Shown: positions 18,253 to 25,867 of the stretch, one piece after another
How the letters are laid out: each line of letters starts with the position of its first letter
Numbering within the stretch: position 1 is the first letter of the stretch
Origin: an uncultured Victivallales bacterium
Lineage (GTDB): Bacteria > Verrucomicrobiota > Lentisphaeria > Victivallales > UBA1829
Reading direction: 5' to 3'
NCBI GenBank assembly: GCA_934661375.1
Contig: CAKUJH010000021.1
Location: forward strand, 1 to 59,525
Length of the DNA stretch: 59,525 nt
Notes under the pieces: model-generated
What the model saw: only the letters and a program-made list of their open reading frames with translations
Databases searched by the model: none
What the model was told of the DNA's origin: nothing
Made by a program: the position numbers and the translations under genes

Positions 18253-18281
18253 GGTCGTTCTTTCGTACGAAAGAGTCAGAG

Positions 18282-18336
18282 TTCCCGCTTCCCTTTTTCT
18301 TTTACAGGAAAATGCGGAAGGGGGAATATCTTTATT
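18282..18336 (+). terminator. Intrinsic terminator after the small basic ORF
   Basis: TTCCCGCTTCC (18282-18292) pairs with GGAAGGGGGAA (18316-18326) over 11 positions with one mismatch, followed by the T-rich TATCTTTATTTT. A separate 16-base palindrome, TCTTTCGTACGAAAGA, lies just upstream at 18259-18274. Confidence 0.5.
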
Positions 18337-18363
18337 TTAAACCGTTACCGGAAACAGAGTCTC

Positions 18364-19329
18364 ATGTCGGACAGTTCAAACACGGAAAAACTCCGGATGC
18401 TCCGGAAAGCTGATCTTTTTCCGGATTCTGTGCACTGTCTGGGACTGGCTGCACCTTCCGGTCCGGTATCTGCTGCTGCATACCGGAATGCGGTTGCCTT
18501 CCTGCGTCAGCTTGGACTTTCCGTAATCTGTGGCGAATCTGTGCTGAAAGGGGATGAACTGTCTTTTCTTTCCGCTCCTGCGGTTGACCGTGCCGCTGAT
18601 CTGAATGCCCTGATTCATAATTCCGCCGTGGACGGGATATACTGTCTGCGCGGCGGATACGGTTCTGTTCATCTTCCGGAATTCATCGACTGGAACACCT
18701 TGAAGAAACGGCGTCTGCCCGTGATCGGATACAGCGATATTACTGCCCTGCACATGGTTATGACTGCACGGAATGCCGGAATCCCTGTTTCTGCCGCTAT
18801 GGCGCTGACTTTGGAGAAAGAATCCGCCGGAGTCTCTTTCCGGCGGAATTTCCGGCGGGCACTGCAATTGGCTTTTTATCCGGGGCAGGGAGATTTCCGG
18901 CGTATTGCCCGGCTGACGCCGTATCAGGGAACCGGGATTCCGGAATCTCCGCTGATCTGCGGCAATCTGACAGTAGCCGCTTCGCTCTGCGGAACCGGCT
19001 GCCTGCCGTCTTTTTCCGGACGTCTGATTCTGCTGGAGGACATCGGCGAGCCGGTGCGCAAGCTGGATCGGGCGCTGATGCAGCTGAAATTGAGCGGCGT
19101 ATTCAGAGATTGCGCCGGAGTGATTCTGGGAAATTTCAAACAGTGCGGCAGTGCCGCGGAACGGGACATCCTGTTCCGGCGTTTTGCGGCAGAGCTGACC
19201 ATGCCGGTGTTCGGCGGACTGCATTATGGACATTGCAGCCGGTCTCTGTCATTTGTCTGCGGCGAACAGGCGCTGGTTCGGGACGGCGGTCTGTTTCTGC
19301 GCGATCCGTTCAGCGGAAAAAGATCTTGA
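18364..19329 (+). CDS. ldcA: LD-carboxypeptidase, peptidase family S66, 321 aa
   Basis: A murein tetrapeptide carboxypeptidase that removes the terminal D-Ala from tetrapeptides during peptidoglycan recycling in the cytoplasm. Family marks are CLRGGYGSVHLPEFIDW (95-111), the Ser nucleophile in GYSDITAL (Ser 124), the Glu in LLEDIGEP (Glu 225) and His in HYGHC (His 290), forming the Ser-His-Glu triad of S66. Length fits the family (about 300-330). No signal peptide. Its 3' end overlaps the convergent unknown gene by 20 bases. The Shine-Dalgarno site is weak. Confidence 0.9.
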   Translation: MSDSSNTEKLRMLRKADLFPDSVHCLGLAAPSGPVSAAAYRNAVAFLRQLGLSVICGESVLKGDELSFLSAPAVDRAADLNALIHNSAVDGIYCLRGGYGSVHLPEFIDWNTLKKRRLPVIGYSDITALHMVMTARNAGIPVSAAMALTLEKESAGVSFRRNFRRALQLAFYPGQGDFRRIARLTPYQGTGIPESPLICGNLTVAASLCGTGCLPSFSGRLILLEDIGEPVRKLDRALMQLKLSGVFRDCAGVILGNFKQCGSAAERDILFRRFAAELTMPVFGGLHYGHCSRSLSFVCGEQALVRDGGLFLRDPFSGKRS

Positions 19330-20230
19330 AGGGTTTCTCCCGCAGAATGGAACAGAGAAAATCGGTGAAGGGCTGTCCGGTTTTCTGAAGCATATCCTTG
19401 GCGGTTTCCGGTTCGAACGAGAGCCAGCGTACGGAAAAATCTGAAAAACCGCGCAGGGTCAACAGCAGCGGATAGTTTTCCGCCCCATGATTCCGGAGTT
19501 CTGCACAGGCGGCGTCGAGCTGTTCGGCGACAGGCAGCAGAACGGGAGTCAGGGAAAATTCTGTGAGCGGCGGAGTCAGCCGGCAGTTTTCAAAGAGTTT
19601 CGGCAAATTGATTTCCGCCCGGATGGACGGGAAAATGGAATCGGAACGGCGTACATGCCAGGTTTTTTCGCGGGCTGCCGCGTGGGAAGCCGGACTGCCG
19701 GCACTCTGAACCTGCGGAGTCGGCAGACGGTGCGACAGCGCCGCTTCTTCGCGGAAATGCCGTGCCAGTTCCAGTACCAGCCGCGGGGAACATTGCGCTG
19801 CGCCGATGGTCTGCATGACCTGCCGGATGCGGACTGACAGGTCTCCTGCGGCGGAGCCGGTGAGCTGAAGTTTTTCCATCAGATACTGTTCCACTTGTCC
19901 GGGCTTGATTTTTCCGAAATCCCCGGAGGAAGCAGTGTTGTCTTTGAAATGCAGCGCCACGGCGGAGTATCCGGTGTCTTCCAGAATCCGGGCAACGCAG
20001 TCGTCAATGTCTCCGGCGTGAATGACGTAATTCATGCTGCCGGATTCCGCCGACCGGCAGCGGAGGGCATATTCCACCGCCAGGACAATTTCTCCGGCGA
20101 TCCAGATGTCCGCACAGCCGGAATCCGAAAATCCTTTTTCCAGACGCACCCGCAGACCGTCCGGATCGAATGCCGCCGATGTGCCGTCCGGATATAATAT
20201 GCTGACTGTTCCGGTTTCAAGTTCTATCAT
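19310..20230 (-). CDS. Conserved-looking protein of unknown function with possible ATP-cone-like N-terminus, 306 aa
   Basis: I do not recognise this protein. The frame is open to 20335, but the ATG at 20230 (MIELETGTV) follows a promoter with -10 at 20262-20267 and an AAAGGAAAG site, so the upstream part is probably untranslated. Residues 1-95 have an ATP-cone-like layout: a short strand, a DGT turn, a helix with RVRLEKGF, then helices around AVEYALRC and VARILEDTGYSAVALHF. The middle (about 110-160) is helical and the C-terminal half has no visible motif. No signal peptide or membrane helix. It is divergent from hisF and its stop codon lies 20 bases inside ldcA. The ATP-cone idea needs a profile search. 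Confidence 0.65.
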   Translation of the reverse strand: MIELETGTVSILYPDGTSAAFDPDGLRVRLEKGFSDSGCADIWIAGEIVLAVEYALRCRSAESGSMNYVIHAGDIDDCVARILEDTGYSAVALHFKDNTASSGDFGKIKPGQVEQYLMEKLQLTGSAAGDLSVRIRQVMQTIGAAQCSPRLVLELARHFREEAALSHRLPTPQVQSAGSPASHAAAREKTWHVRRSDSIFPSIRAEINLPKLFENCRLTPPLTEFSLTPVLLPVAEQLDAACAELRNHGAENYPLLLTLRGFSDFSVRWLSFEPETAKDMLQKTGQPFTDFLCSILREKPFKIFFR

Positions 20231-20261
20231 TGTCTGTACCGCTTTCCTTTGACAGGGCAGT

Positions 20262-20290
20262 ATTATACCATAAAAAGGAATAAATTGCAA
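20262..20290 (-). promoter_or_regulatory. Sigma70-type promoter of the unknown 306-aa gene
   Basis: On the minus strand TTGCAA (20285-20290), exactly 17 bases, then a perfect TATAAT (20262-20267). Transcription would begin near 20255, 25 bases before the preferred ATG. Confidence 0.65.
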
Positions 20291-20415
20291 AAAGATTTTG
20301 AAAAAAGAGCAAAACAAATGTAAATTACCGGACAAAAGAGGATGGACTCCGGGGATTCTGCCGGGTGAAAATGCACCTGGACAGACAAGCCGGATACAAA
20401 TGAAAGGTTTTTTGC

Positions 20416-21180
20416 ATGTTTGCCAAGAGGATCATACCCTGTCTGGATGTTACCGGCGGACGCGTGGTGAAAGGGGTCAATTTTGTAAACCTGGTGGATG
20501 CCGGGGATCCCGTGGAAGCTGCGCAGGAATATAACCGGCAGGGCGCGGATGAACTGGTTTTTCTGGATATCACAGCAACCAGCGACGGCCGTGAAACCAT
20601 GTATGACATGGTGCGCCGGACCGCATCGCAGGTTTTCATCCCGCTGACGGTCGGAGGCGGTCTCCGGACAGTAACGGATATCCGGCACATGCTGGAATCC
20701 GGAGCGGACAAGGTTTCTCTGAATTCCGCCGCAGTCAAGGAGCCCGAACTGATCCGGGCGGGTGCGGAGCGTTTCGGTTCCCAGTGCATTGTGCTGGCGA
20801 TTGACGCGCGTGCTGTTCCCGGACAGCCCGGCAAGTGGGAAGTCTATACGCATGGCGGCCGCCGCGGCACCGGCATGGATGTGCTGGAATGGGCAAAACG
20901 CGGAGTTGCACTGGGGGCAGGGGAAATCCTGCTGACCAGCATGGATGCGGACGGTACGAAAAACGGTTACGACTGTGCGCTGACCCGGACGGTTTCCGAA
21001 GCCGTGAATGTGCCGGTGATTGCTTCGGGCGGGGCGGGCAGACTGGAACATCTGGAACAGGTCTTCCGGGAAGGGAAAGCGGATGCCGTGCTTGCCGCAA
21101 GTATTTTCCATTTCGGAACTTATACCATTCCGCAGACCAAGGCGTACCTGAAAGAACACGGGATTCCGGTCCGTCCCTGA
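20416..21180 (+). CDS. hisF: Imidazole glycerol phosphate synthase cyclase subunit, 254 aa
   Basis: HisF takes PRFAR and the ammonia made by HisH and forms imidazole glycerol phosphate and AICAR in histidine synthesis. The protein starts FAKRIIPCLDVTGGRVVKGV, giving the catalytic Asp of CLDV near residue 11, and the second Asp lies in LAIDARAV. Phosphate-binding loops VGGGLRT and SGGAG are present. Length matches the family (about 250-258). hisH and the other his genes are not adjacent, so the pathway is dispersed. AAAGG lies just before the ATG. Confidence 0.96.
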   Translation: MFAKRIIPCLDVTGGRVVKGVNFVNLVDAGDPVEAAQEYNRQGADELVFLDITATSDGRETMYDMVRRTASQVFIPLTVGGGLRTVTDIRHMLESGADKVSLNSAAVKEPELIRAGAERFGSQCIVLAIDARAVPGQPGKWEVYTHGGRRGTGMDVLEWAKRGVALGAGEILLTSMDADGTKNGYDCALTRTVSEAVNVPVIASGGAGRLEHLEQVFREGKADAVLAASIFHFGTYTIPQTKAYLKEHGIPVRP

Positions 21181-21188
21181 CCGTTTTT

Positions 21189-21240
21189 CCGGACAGCTGC
21201 TCCGGTGTCTGTCCGGCAGGTGCGGGCTGTCCTGCCGCTT
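21189..21240 (+). terminator. Overlapping hairpins after hisF
   Basis: CCGGACAG (21189-21196) pairs with CTGTCCGG (21209-21216). The bases GGCAGG (21215-21220) can instead pair with CCTGCC (21231-21236), followed by GCTTTT. The two stems share bases and exclude each other. The second is the more terminator-like, although its T run is short. Confidence 0.4.
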
Positions 21241-21266
21241 TTCCATTTAAAAATCCGCTTCTCTGA

Positions 21267-21295
21267 TTGCATTTTGTTCATTTTGATGGTATTGT
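21267..21295 (+). promoter_or_regulatory. Promoter of the malic enzyme-panC-panE-rex operon
   Basis: TTGCAT (21267-21272), 17 bases, TATTGT (21290-21295), about 45 bases before the ATG at 21340. I found no Rex-type palindrome (TTGTGAA...TTCACAA) around it. Confidence 0.45.
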
Positions 21296-21339
21296 ACTTA
21301 ATGACTGATAAGGATCGATCTATCATAGGAGAATATCAG

Positions 21340-22683
21340 ATGAGCGAAAACAAATCACAACTCGCGGAACAGAGCCTGGCATATCACAGCCAGCCTGTTC
21401 CCGGAAAACTGCATGTTGTTCCTTCCAAACCCTGTAAAACGCAGCACGATCTGGCTCTGGCATACACTCCCGGCGTTGCTGTTCCCTGTCTGGAAATCAA
21501 GGAAGACAAGGCAAATGTCTGGAAATATACCAACCGTTCCAATACGGTGGCAGTGGTCAGCGACGGCACGGCGGTGCTGGGACTCGGCAATATCGGTCCT
21601 GAAGCCGGTATGCCGGTTATGGAAGGCAAGTCCGTGCTGTTCAAGACGTTCGCCGATATTGACGCCATTCCTTTGTGCCTTTCACATGTCCATGGCGCCG
21701 ACGGCAAGACGGATGCCGACAAACTGATCGAAGCGGTTCGCACACTTGAACCTTCTTTCGGAGGCATCAATCTGGAAGACATCGGTGCGCCGGCCTGTTT
21801 CAAAGTGGAAAAGACCCTCAAACAGCAGATGGGCATTCCGGTGTTTCATGACGATCAGCACGGAACTGCGATTATTTCTCTCGCCGGCATTCTCAATGCT
21901 CTGAAAGTGGTCGGCAAGAAAATCGAAGACTGCCGTTTTGTCATGAACGGTGCGGGCGCGGCGGGTATTGCCTGCGCAGAATATTATATTTCCGCCGGAG
22001 CCAGACGTGAAAACTTCCTGCTCTGCGACTCCAAGGGCGTCATTCACAGCGGCCGCACGGATCTGAATCCGGAAAAACAGCGTTTTGCCCGTGAAACTCC
22101 CTGCCGTACTCTGGCGGACGCCATCAAAGGCGCCGATGTGTTCATGGGTGTTTCCGTGGCGAAAGCCCTTACACCGGAAATGGTTGCGTCGATGGCTCCG
22201 GGCGCGGTGGTGTTTGCCATGGCGAATCCGGTTCCGGAAATCATGCCGGATCTGGCTCTTGCCGCAGGTGCGGCGGTGGTCGGCACCGGACGTTCCGACT
22301 TCCCGAATCAGGTGAACAATGTTCTGGGATTCCCCGGTATTTTCCGCGGAGCTCTGGATACCCGTGCCACGGATATCAACGAAGCGATGAAACTTGCCGC
22401 CTCCCATGCTCTGGCGGAAATTGTCTGTGAAAAAATGCCGGAATCCATCCGCAGAATTCTGACGGATGCATATCCCGCGGATGCCGCAGCCGGCATGTTT
22501 GACGGTGAAATTCCGCTGAAGAAAACGCTGGTGATTCCGAAACCGTTTGATCCGCGCGTGGTGCCCCGTGTGGCGCGTTATGTCGCGAAGGCCGCCATGG
22601 ACAGCGGAGTCGCTCAGAGCAGAATTGATGACTTGGATGCATACGAGGCGGAAGTTGCCGCCAGAATCGGAAAGGCCTGGTAA
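21340..22683 (+). CDS. Malic enzyme (oxaloacetate-decarboxylating malate dehydrogenase), 447 aa
   Basis: Converts malate to pyruvate and CO2 with reduction of NAD(P). The malic N-terminal domain shows AYTPGVAVPCLEI and IGPEAGMPVMEGK; HDDQHGTAI carries the metal-binding Asp residues; and MNGAGAAGIACAEYY is the dinucleotide-binding loop. It lacks the C-terminal phosphotransacetylase-like domain of MaeB-type enzymes, so it belongs to the short bacterial group. The frame opens at 21205, but AGGAGA lies eight bases before the ATG at 21340. It leads an operon with panC (gap six bases), panE and rex, linking pyruvate supply, pantothenate synthesis and NADH sensing. Confidence 0.93.
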   Translation: MSENKSQLAEQSLAYHSQPVPGKLHVVPSKPCKTQHDLALAYTPGVAVPCLEIKEDKANVWKYTNRSNTVAVVSDGTAVLGLGNIGPEAGMPVMEGKSVLFKTFADIDAIPLCLSHVHGADGKTDADKLIEAVRTLEPSFGGINLEDIGAPACFKVEKTLKQQMGIPVFHDDQHGTAIISLAGILNALKVVGKKIEDCRFVMNGAGAAGIACAEYYISAGARRENFLLCDSKGVIHSGRTDLNPEKQRFARETPCRTLADAIKGADVFMGVSVAKALTPEMVASMAPGAVVFAMANPVPEIMPDLALAAGAAVVGTGRSDFPNQVNNVLGFPGIFRGALDTRATDINEAMKLAASHALAEIVCEKMPESIRRILTDAYPADAAAGMFDGEIPLKKTLVIPKPFDPRVVPRVARYVAKAAMDSGVAQSRIDDLDAYEAEVAARIGKAW

Positions 22684-22689
22684 GCTGAA

Positions 22690-23532
22690 ATGGATGTGAT
22701 TCGTTCAATCAGGGAAATGCAGAAATGGTCCATGAACCGGAAGTGTCAGGGAAAAAAAGTCGCCATCGTGCCGACCATGGGTTTTCTGCATGAAGGGCAT
22801 CTTTCTCTTATCGACACCGCCCGCAAAAACGGTGCCGATGTGGTGGTTGTAACCATTTTTGTCAACCCCATTCAGTTTGCTCCCAATGAGGATTTTGACA
22901 GCTATCCGCGTGATTTCGAGCATGATAAAGCTCTGCTGGAAGGAAAAAATGTGGATGCGGTTTTTGCTCCGACGGTGGCGGAAATGTATCCCGCGCCGAT
23001 CACCTGCTATGTTTCGGAGCGCAAACTTTCCAAGGGACTCTGCGCCAAAACCCGTCCGACGCACTTCGACGGCGTTACCACTGTCGTAACCAAACTGTTC
23101 AATGCGGTTCTGCCGGATATCGCGGTCTTCGGACAGAAGGACGCCCAGCAGGCAAGAGTGCTTCGCCGCATGGTCCGGGATCTCAACTTCCCGATCGACC
23201 TGATTATTTCGCCGCTGATCCGCGAAGCGGACGGTCTGGCGAAAAGCTCCCGCAACAAATATCTGAGTCCGGAAGAACATCAGAACGCGCTGGTTCTGTC
23301 CCGTTCTCTGCGGGAAGCCCGCGCTGAACTGGAGAAAGGCGAACGGGATCTGACCGGAGTCACCAGAAGAATTGCGGATAAAATCACTGCGGCTGGCGGC
23401 CGGGTGGACTATGTCGAAGCGGTGGATGCTGATGAGCTGGAACCGGTTGCGGTTCGCGGCGACCGTCCGGTCATGATTGCGCTGGCGGCTTATTTCGGTT
23501 CCACGCGGCTGATTGATAATCTGCTGGTCTGA
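22690..23532 (+). CDS. panC: Pantothenate synthetase, 280 aa
   Basis: Condenses pantoate and beta-alanine with ATP. The HIGH-type nucleotide motif is MGFLHEGHLSL (His 34 and His 37), and the KMSKS-like loop is KSSRNKYLSPEE. The FGQKDAQQ segment is the usual pantoate/ATP contact region. Length is typical (about 280). It starts six bases after the malic enzyme stop and is followed 14 bases later by panE, so two of the pantothenate steps are adjacent. panB and panD are not in the window. Confidence 0.97.
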   Translation: MDVIRSIREMQKWSMNRKCQGKKVAIVPTMGFLHEGHLSLIDTARKNGADVVVVTIFVNPIQFAPNEDFDSYPRDFEHDKALLEGKNVDAVFAPTVAEMYPAPITCYVSERKLSKGLCAKTRPTHFDGVTTVVTKLFNAVLPDIAVFGQKDAQQARVLRRMVRDLNFPIDLIISPLIREADGLAKSSRNKYLSPEEHQNALVLSRSLREARAELEKGERDLTGVTRRIADKITAAGGRVDYVEAVDADELEPVAVRGDRPVMIALAAYFGSTRLIDNLLV

Positions 23533-23546
23533 AGGAGCGGTTCTGT

Positions 23547-24482
23547 ATGGAACATGCAAAGATTCTGTTGATCGGGGCTGGCGGTCTGGGGGTGTTTTTC
23601 GCTTCCAGACTGGCGTTTGCCGGTGCTGAAACTGCGGTTGTCGCCCGGCATGATTTCGCGGCGGCGTCTGCCGGCGGTTATGAAGTCAATGACCGGGGAA
23701 CAGTCAGCCGTTATGTGCCGGATTATGTGATCCGGAGTGCGGCGGAATGTCCGTTTGTCCCTGATTATGTGCTGATTACGGCAAAAGTTCTGCCCGGTGC
23801 AGAGCCTTCGGTGCTGACTGCGGGAATGCCGTGTTCCCGAAACACGGTCATTGTGCTGATTCAGAACGGAATCGGCATAGAGAACGCAGCGGCGGAAGTG
23901 TTCCCCGACAATGAACTGTTGAGCGCAGTTGCTTATCTTTGTGCGTCCCGTCCGGAATCGGGAAAAGTAATCAATACCGGTCCCGGCCGTCTGGAAATGG
24001 GCAGTTTCCCCACGGGGAAACCCTCTGTCCGTGCGGAACGGCTGGCGGAACTTTTTGAAAAAGGCGGTGCGCCGTGCCGTCTGCTGGAAAATGTGCAGAC
24101 CGCCCGCTGGCGTAAACTGCTGTGGAATGCGCCGTTCAATCCCGTATCTGTTCTGGCAGGCGGAGCGGATACCGGCAGGATCTGCAATGATCCGGAGCTG
24201 ACGGGATTGTGTCTGGAGCTGATGTACGAAGTGATTGCCGCCGCCGAGTGTGCGGGAATCCGGATGGAATGTTCCGAAGCGCAGGCCATGATGGACTACA
24301 CCCGGACGCTGAAACCGTACAACAGCAGTATGCTTCAGGATTATCTGGCGGGGCGTCCGCTGGAAGTGGAGGCGATTCTCGGCAATGCTTTGCGGGTTGC
24401 ACAGCAGGGCGGAGTTTCCGTTCCCCGGCTGGAAGCCTGTTATGCTCTGCTGAAATCAGTTGACGCGATTCACCGCCGCTGA
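23547..24482 (+). CDS. panE: 2-dehydropantoate 2-reductase, 311 aa
   Basis: Reduces ketopantoate to pantoate with NADPH, the step before PanC. The N-terminal Rossmann motif is LLIGAGGLGVFFAS (GxGGxG at 10-15). The central IQNGIGIEN segment and the catalytic Lys in WRKLLWNAPFNPVS match the ApbA/PanE family, and the C-terminal helical domain is complete. GAAGGAGC precedes the ATG. It sits between panC and rex on the same strand with short gaps. Confidence 0.95.
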   Translation: MEHAKILLIGAGGLGVFFASRLAFAGAETAVVARHDFAAASAGGYEVNDRGTVSRYVPDYVIRSAAECPFVPDYVLITAKVLPGAEPSVLTAGMPCSRNTVIVLIQNGIGIENAAAEVFPDNELLSAVAYLCASRPESGKVINTGPGRLEMGSFPTGKPSVRAERLAELFEKGGAPCRLLENVQTARWRKLLWNAPFNPVSVLAGGADTGRICNDPELTGLCLELMYEVIAAAECAGIRMECSEAQAMMDYTRTLKPYNSSMLQDYLAGRPLEVEAILGNALRVAQQGGVSVPRLEACYALLKSVDAIHRR

Positions 24483-24518
24483 CTGTATTGTATCAATGAA
24501 TTATGGAAAGCTGAAAAA

Positions 24519-25175
24519 ATGGGTCGTTTGAAAATACAGCGGACTCCGACGATTCGCCGGATGCCTACATATCTGCATAAACTCTGCCGTATGCGTCAGG
24601 AAGGCAAGACTTATGTTTCCTGCACGGAACTGGCGGAATACATGAACATTGAGCTGATAGTGGCACGCAAGGACATTGCCATGACCGGGCTGGCAGGACA
24701 CCGCCGCTACGGATACCGGATTGATGAACTGATCGAAGCCATCCGGGAATATGTCGGCTGGGACAAAGGCATGTCGGCTGTGCTGGTCGGCGCCGGCGCT
24801 CTGGGATCTGCTCTGCTGGGTTATCAGGATTTTGCCACGTACGGATTGTCCATTGATTTTGTCTTTGACAGCAGTCCGGCAAAAATCGGAACGCTGATCC
24901 ATGAACATGAAGTTTTCGATATCGCGGAAATCCACTGCCGGCTTCAGGACGCCAAACCCAAGATCGGAATCATCTGCGTCGGGAATACGTCCGCACAGCT
25001 GGTGGCGGATACTTTGATTGCGGAGGGTATCCGCTACATATGGAATTTTGCCAACGTCTGCCTGACTGTCCCGGAGGGGGTCATTGTCCAGCGGGAAGTG
25101 ATTGCCGGCGGTCTGGCGGTTCTGGCTGCCAAAATCAAAAACACCGAAGCCGGTGAATCGGCTGCCGAAGACTGA
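24519..25175 (+). CDS. rex: Redox-sensing transcriptional repressor Rex, 218 aa
   Basis: Rex senses the NADH/NAD ratio and represses respiratory or fermentative genes. The N-terminal winged helix (about 10-75, with SCTELAEYMNIELIVARKDI) is followed by a Rossmann domain with GAGALGSALLGY (91-102) and the swapped C-terminal helix. Length fits (about 210-220). It is the last gene of the malic enzyme-panC-panE-rex group, 36 bases after panE. No Rex-box was found in the window, so its targets are likely elsewhere. Confidence 0.96.
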   Translation: MGRLKIQRTPTIRRMPTYLHKLCRMRQEGKTYVSCTELAEYMNIELIVARKDIAMTGLAGHRRYGYRIDELIEAIREYVGWDKGMSAVLVGAGALGSALLGYQDFATYGLSIDFVFDSSPAKIGTLIHEHEVFDIAEIHCRLQDAKPKIGIICVGNTSAQLVADTLIAEGIRYIWNFANVCLTVPEGVIVQREVIAGGLAVLAAKIKNTEAGESAAED

Positions 25176-25229
25176 TTTGCTTTCATTTGTCTTTTTGACC
25201 ATCCGCAGGGATTTTTTGTTTTTAATGGG

Positions 25230-25324
25230 TTGATGATAAAAAAATATTAATTATTTATCTGGTTTCACCTTGAAAATTTTTCGTTGAAGTGTATATTGGG
25301 TTCTTGATGATAAAAAAATATCAA
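25230..25324 (+). repeat. Pair of 21-bp direct repeats
   Basis: TTGATGATAAAAAAATATTAA at 25230-25250 recurs at 25304-25324 with one change (C for the third-to-last T), offset by 74 bp. Both copies follow a GGGT. The second copy coincides with the predicted transcription start of the candidate small RNA. Confidence 0.7.
25270..25297 (+). promoter_or_regulatory. Promoter of the candidate small RNA
   Basis: TTGAAA (25270-25275), 16 bases, TATATT (25292-25297), placing the start near 25304, exactly at the second direct repeat. Confidence 0.4.
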
Positions 25325-25475
25325 TAAAATCACGAAAAAAAACAGAAAAGACCGGAACAATACTATTTTTCCGATGTCTTGACAACTGAAGATTTGAAAA
25401 AGACCCTCCCTTCTCCGGGAAAATAACCCCGGACCGCATTCGGCTCTCTCTCTCGGCCGGATGCGGCTTTTTTTT
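25304..25475 (+). ncRNA. Candidate intergenic small RNA, about 172 nt
   Basis: Bounded by a promoter-like sequence at 25270-25297 and an intrinsic terminator at 25434-25475. No start codon with a usable reading frame lies inside. The 5' third is A-rich; then a CGGAA/TTCCG hairpin, a TCCGGG/CCCGGA hairpin and the GC-rich terminator stem follow. It does not match tmRNA, SRP RNA, RNase P or a riboswitch that I recognise. Alternatively the terminator simply serves the rex operon. Confidence 0.35.
25434..25475 (+). terminator. Strong intrinsic terminator
   Basis: CCGCATTCGGC (25434-25444) pairs with GCCGGATGCGG (25456-25466) over 11 bp with one G-T wobble, followed by C and eight T. On the opposite strand an A-rich to T-poor arrangement makes it less effective for acpS. 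Confidence 0.85.
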
Positions 25476-25495
25476 ACCCGGAAAAAGGGAAATTT

Positions 25496-25867
25496 TCAAT
25501 CGGATTCCAGAACGGCTGTGGCGGCGGCATAAAGCCGTTCATGGGTGATGGTGAGATGTATGCGGGAAACTTTCAGCCCCGCGGCAGTGCGTTCCGCCTG
25601 TCCGGACAATACCGCGCGGGGACGTCCCGACTCCTGGCGCAGAATTTCTATGTCGGTGAATGAACACTGCGCCCCCAGTCCGCAGCCGAGAGCTTTGGCG
25701 ATCGCTTCCTTGGCAGCCCAGCGTCCCGCATAATAGGTGATGTGTCCGCCGCTTTCCTGCTGTTCCCGCGGCGTCAGCAGACGATCCAGAAAATGCTGTC
25801 CATGTTTTTCCACCGCCTGCTGGATTCGTGCGGTTTCCGTAATATCCATTCCGATTCCTGCAATCAT
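25496..25867 (-). CDS. acpS: Holo-[acyl-carrier-protein] synthase, 123 aa
   Basis: Transfers 4'-phosphopantetheine from CoA to apo-ACP. The magnesium-binding Asp 8 lies in IAGIGMDITETARI and the Glu 54 in RWAAKEAIAKAL, the two family signatures. Length is typical of AcpS (120-126). The start ATG overlaps the radC stop in an ATGA, so translation is coupled. It shares the CoA theme with panC/panE on the opposite strand nearby. Confidence 0.96.
   Translation of the reverse strand: MIAGIGMDITETARIQQAVEKHGQHFLDRLLTPREQQESGGHITYYAGRWAAKEAIAKALGCGLGAQCSFTDIEILRQESGRPRAVLSGQAERTAAGLKVSRIHLTITHERLYAAATAVLESD

Larger units (their letters stand above)
25176..25495. other. 320-base AT-rich intergenic region between convergent rex and acpS
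   Basis: No protein gene is supported here. It contains two 21-bp direct repeats (25230-25250, 25304-25324), a promoter-like pair at 25270-25297, a small CGGAA/TTCCG hairpin near 25355-25376, a TCCGGG/CCCGGA stem near 25413-25434 and a strong intrinsic terminator at 25434-25475. Together they suggest an untranslated small RNA. An open frame on the minus strand at 25251-25499 is just read-through of the terminator and AT-rich DNA. Confidence 0.6.

Noticed and set aside
25304..25475. Candidate small RNA considered as 6S RNA
   Set aside because: Its 5' and 3' ends are not complementary and there is no long central-bubble hairpin, so it lacks the 6S layout.
25251..25499. 82-codon minus-strand frame between acpS and rex
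   Set aside because: It runs through an intrinsic terminator and AT-rich repeats, with no Shine-Dalgarno site or recognisable protein features.
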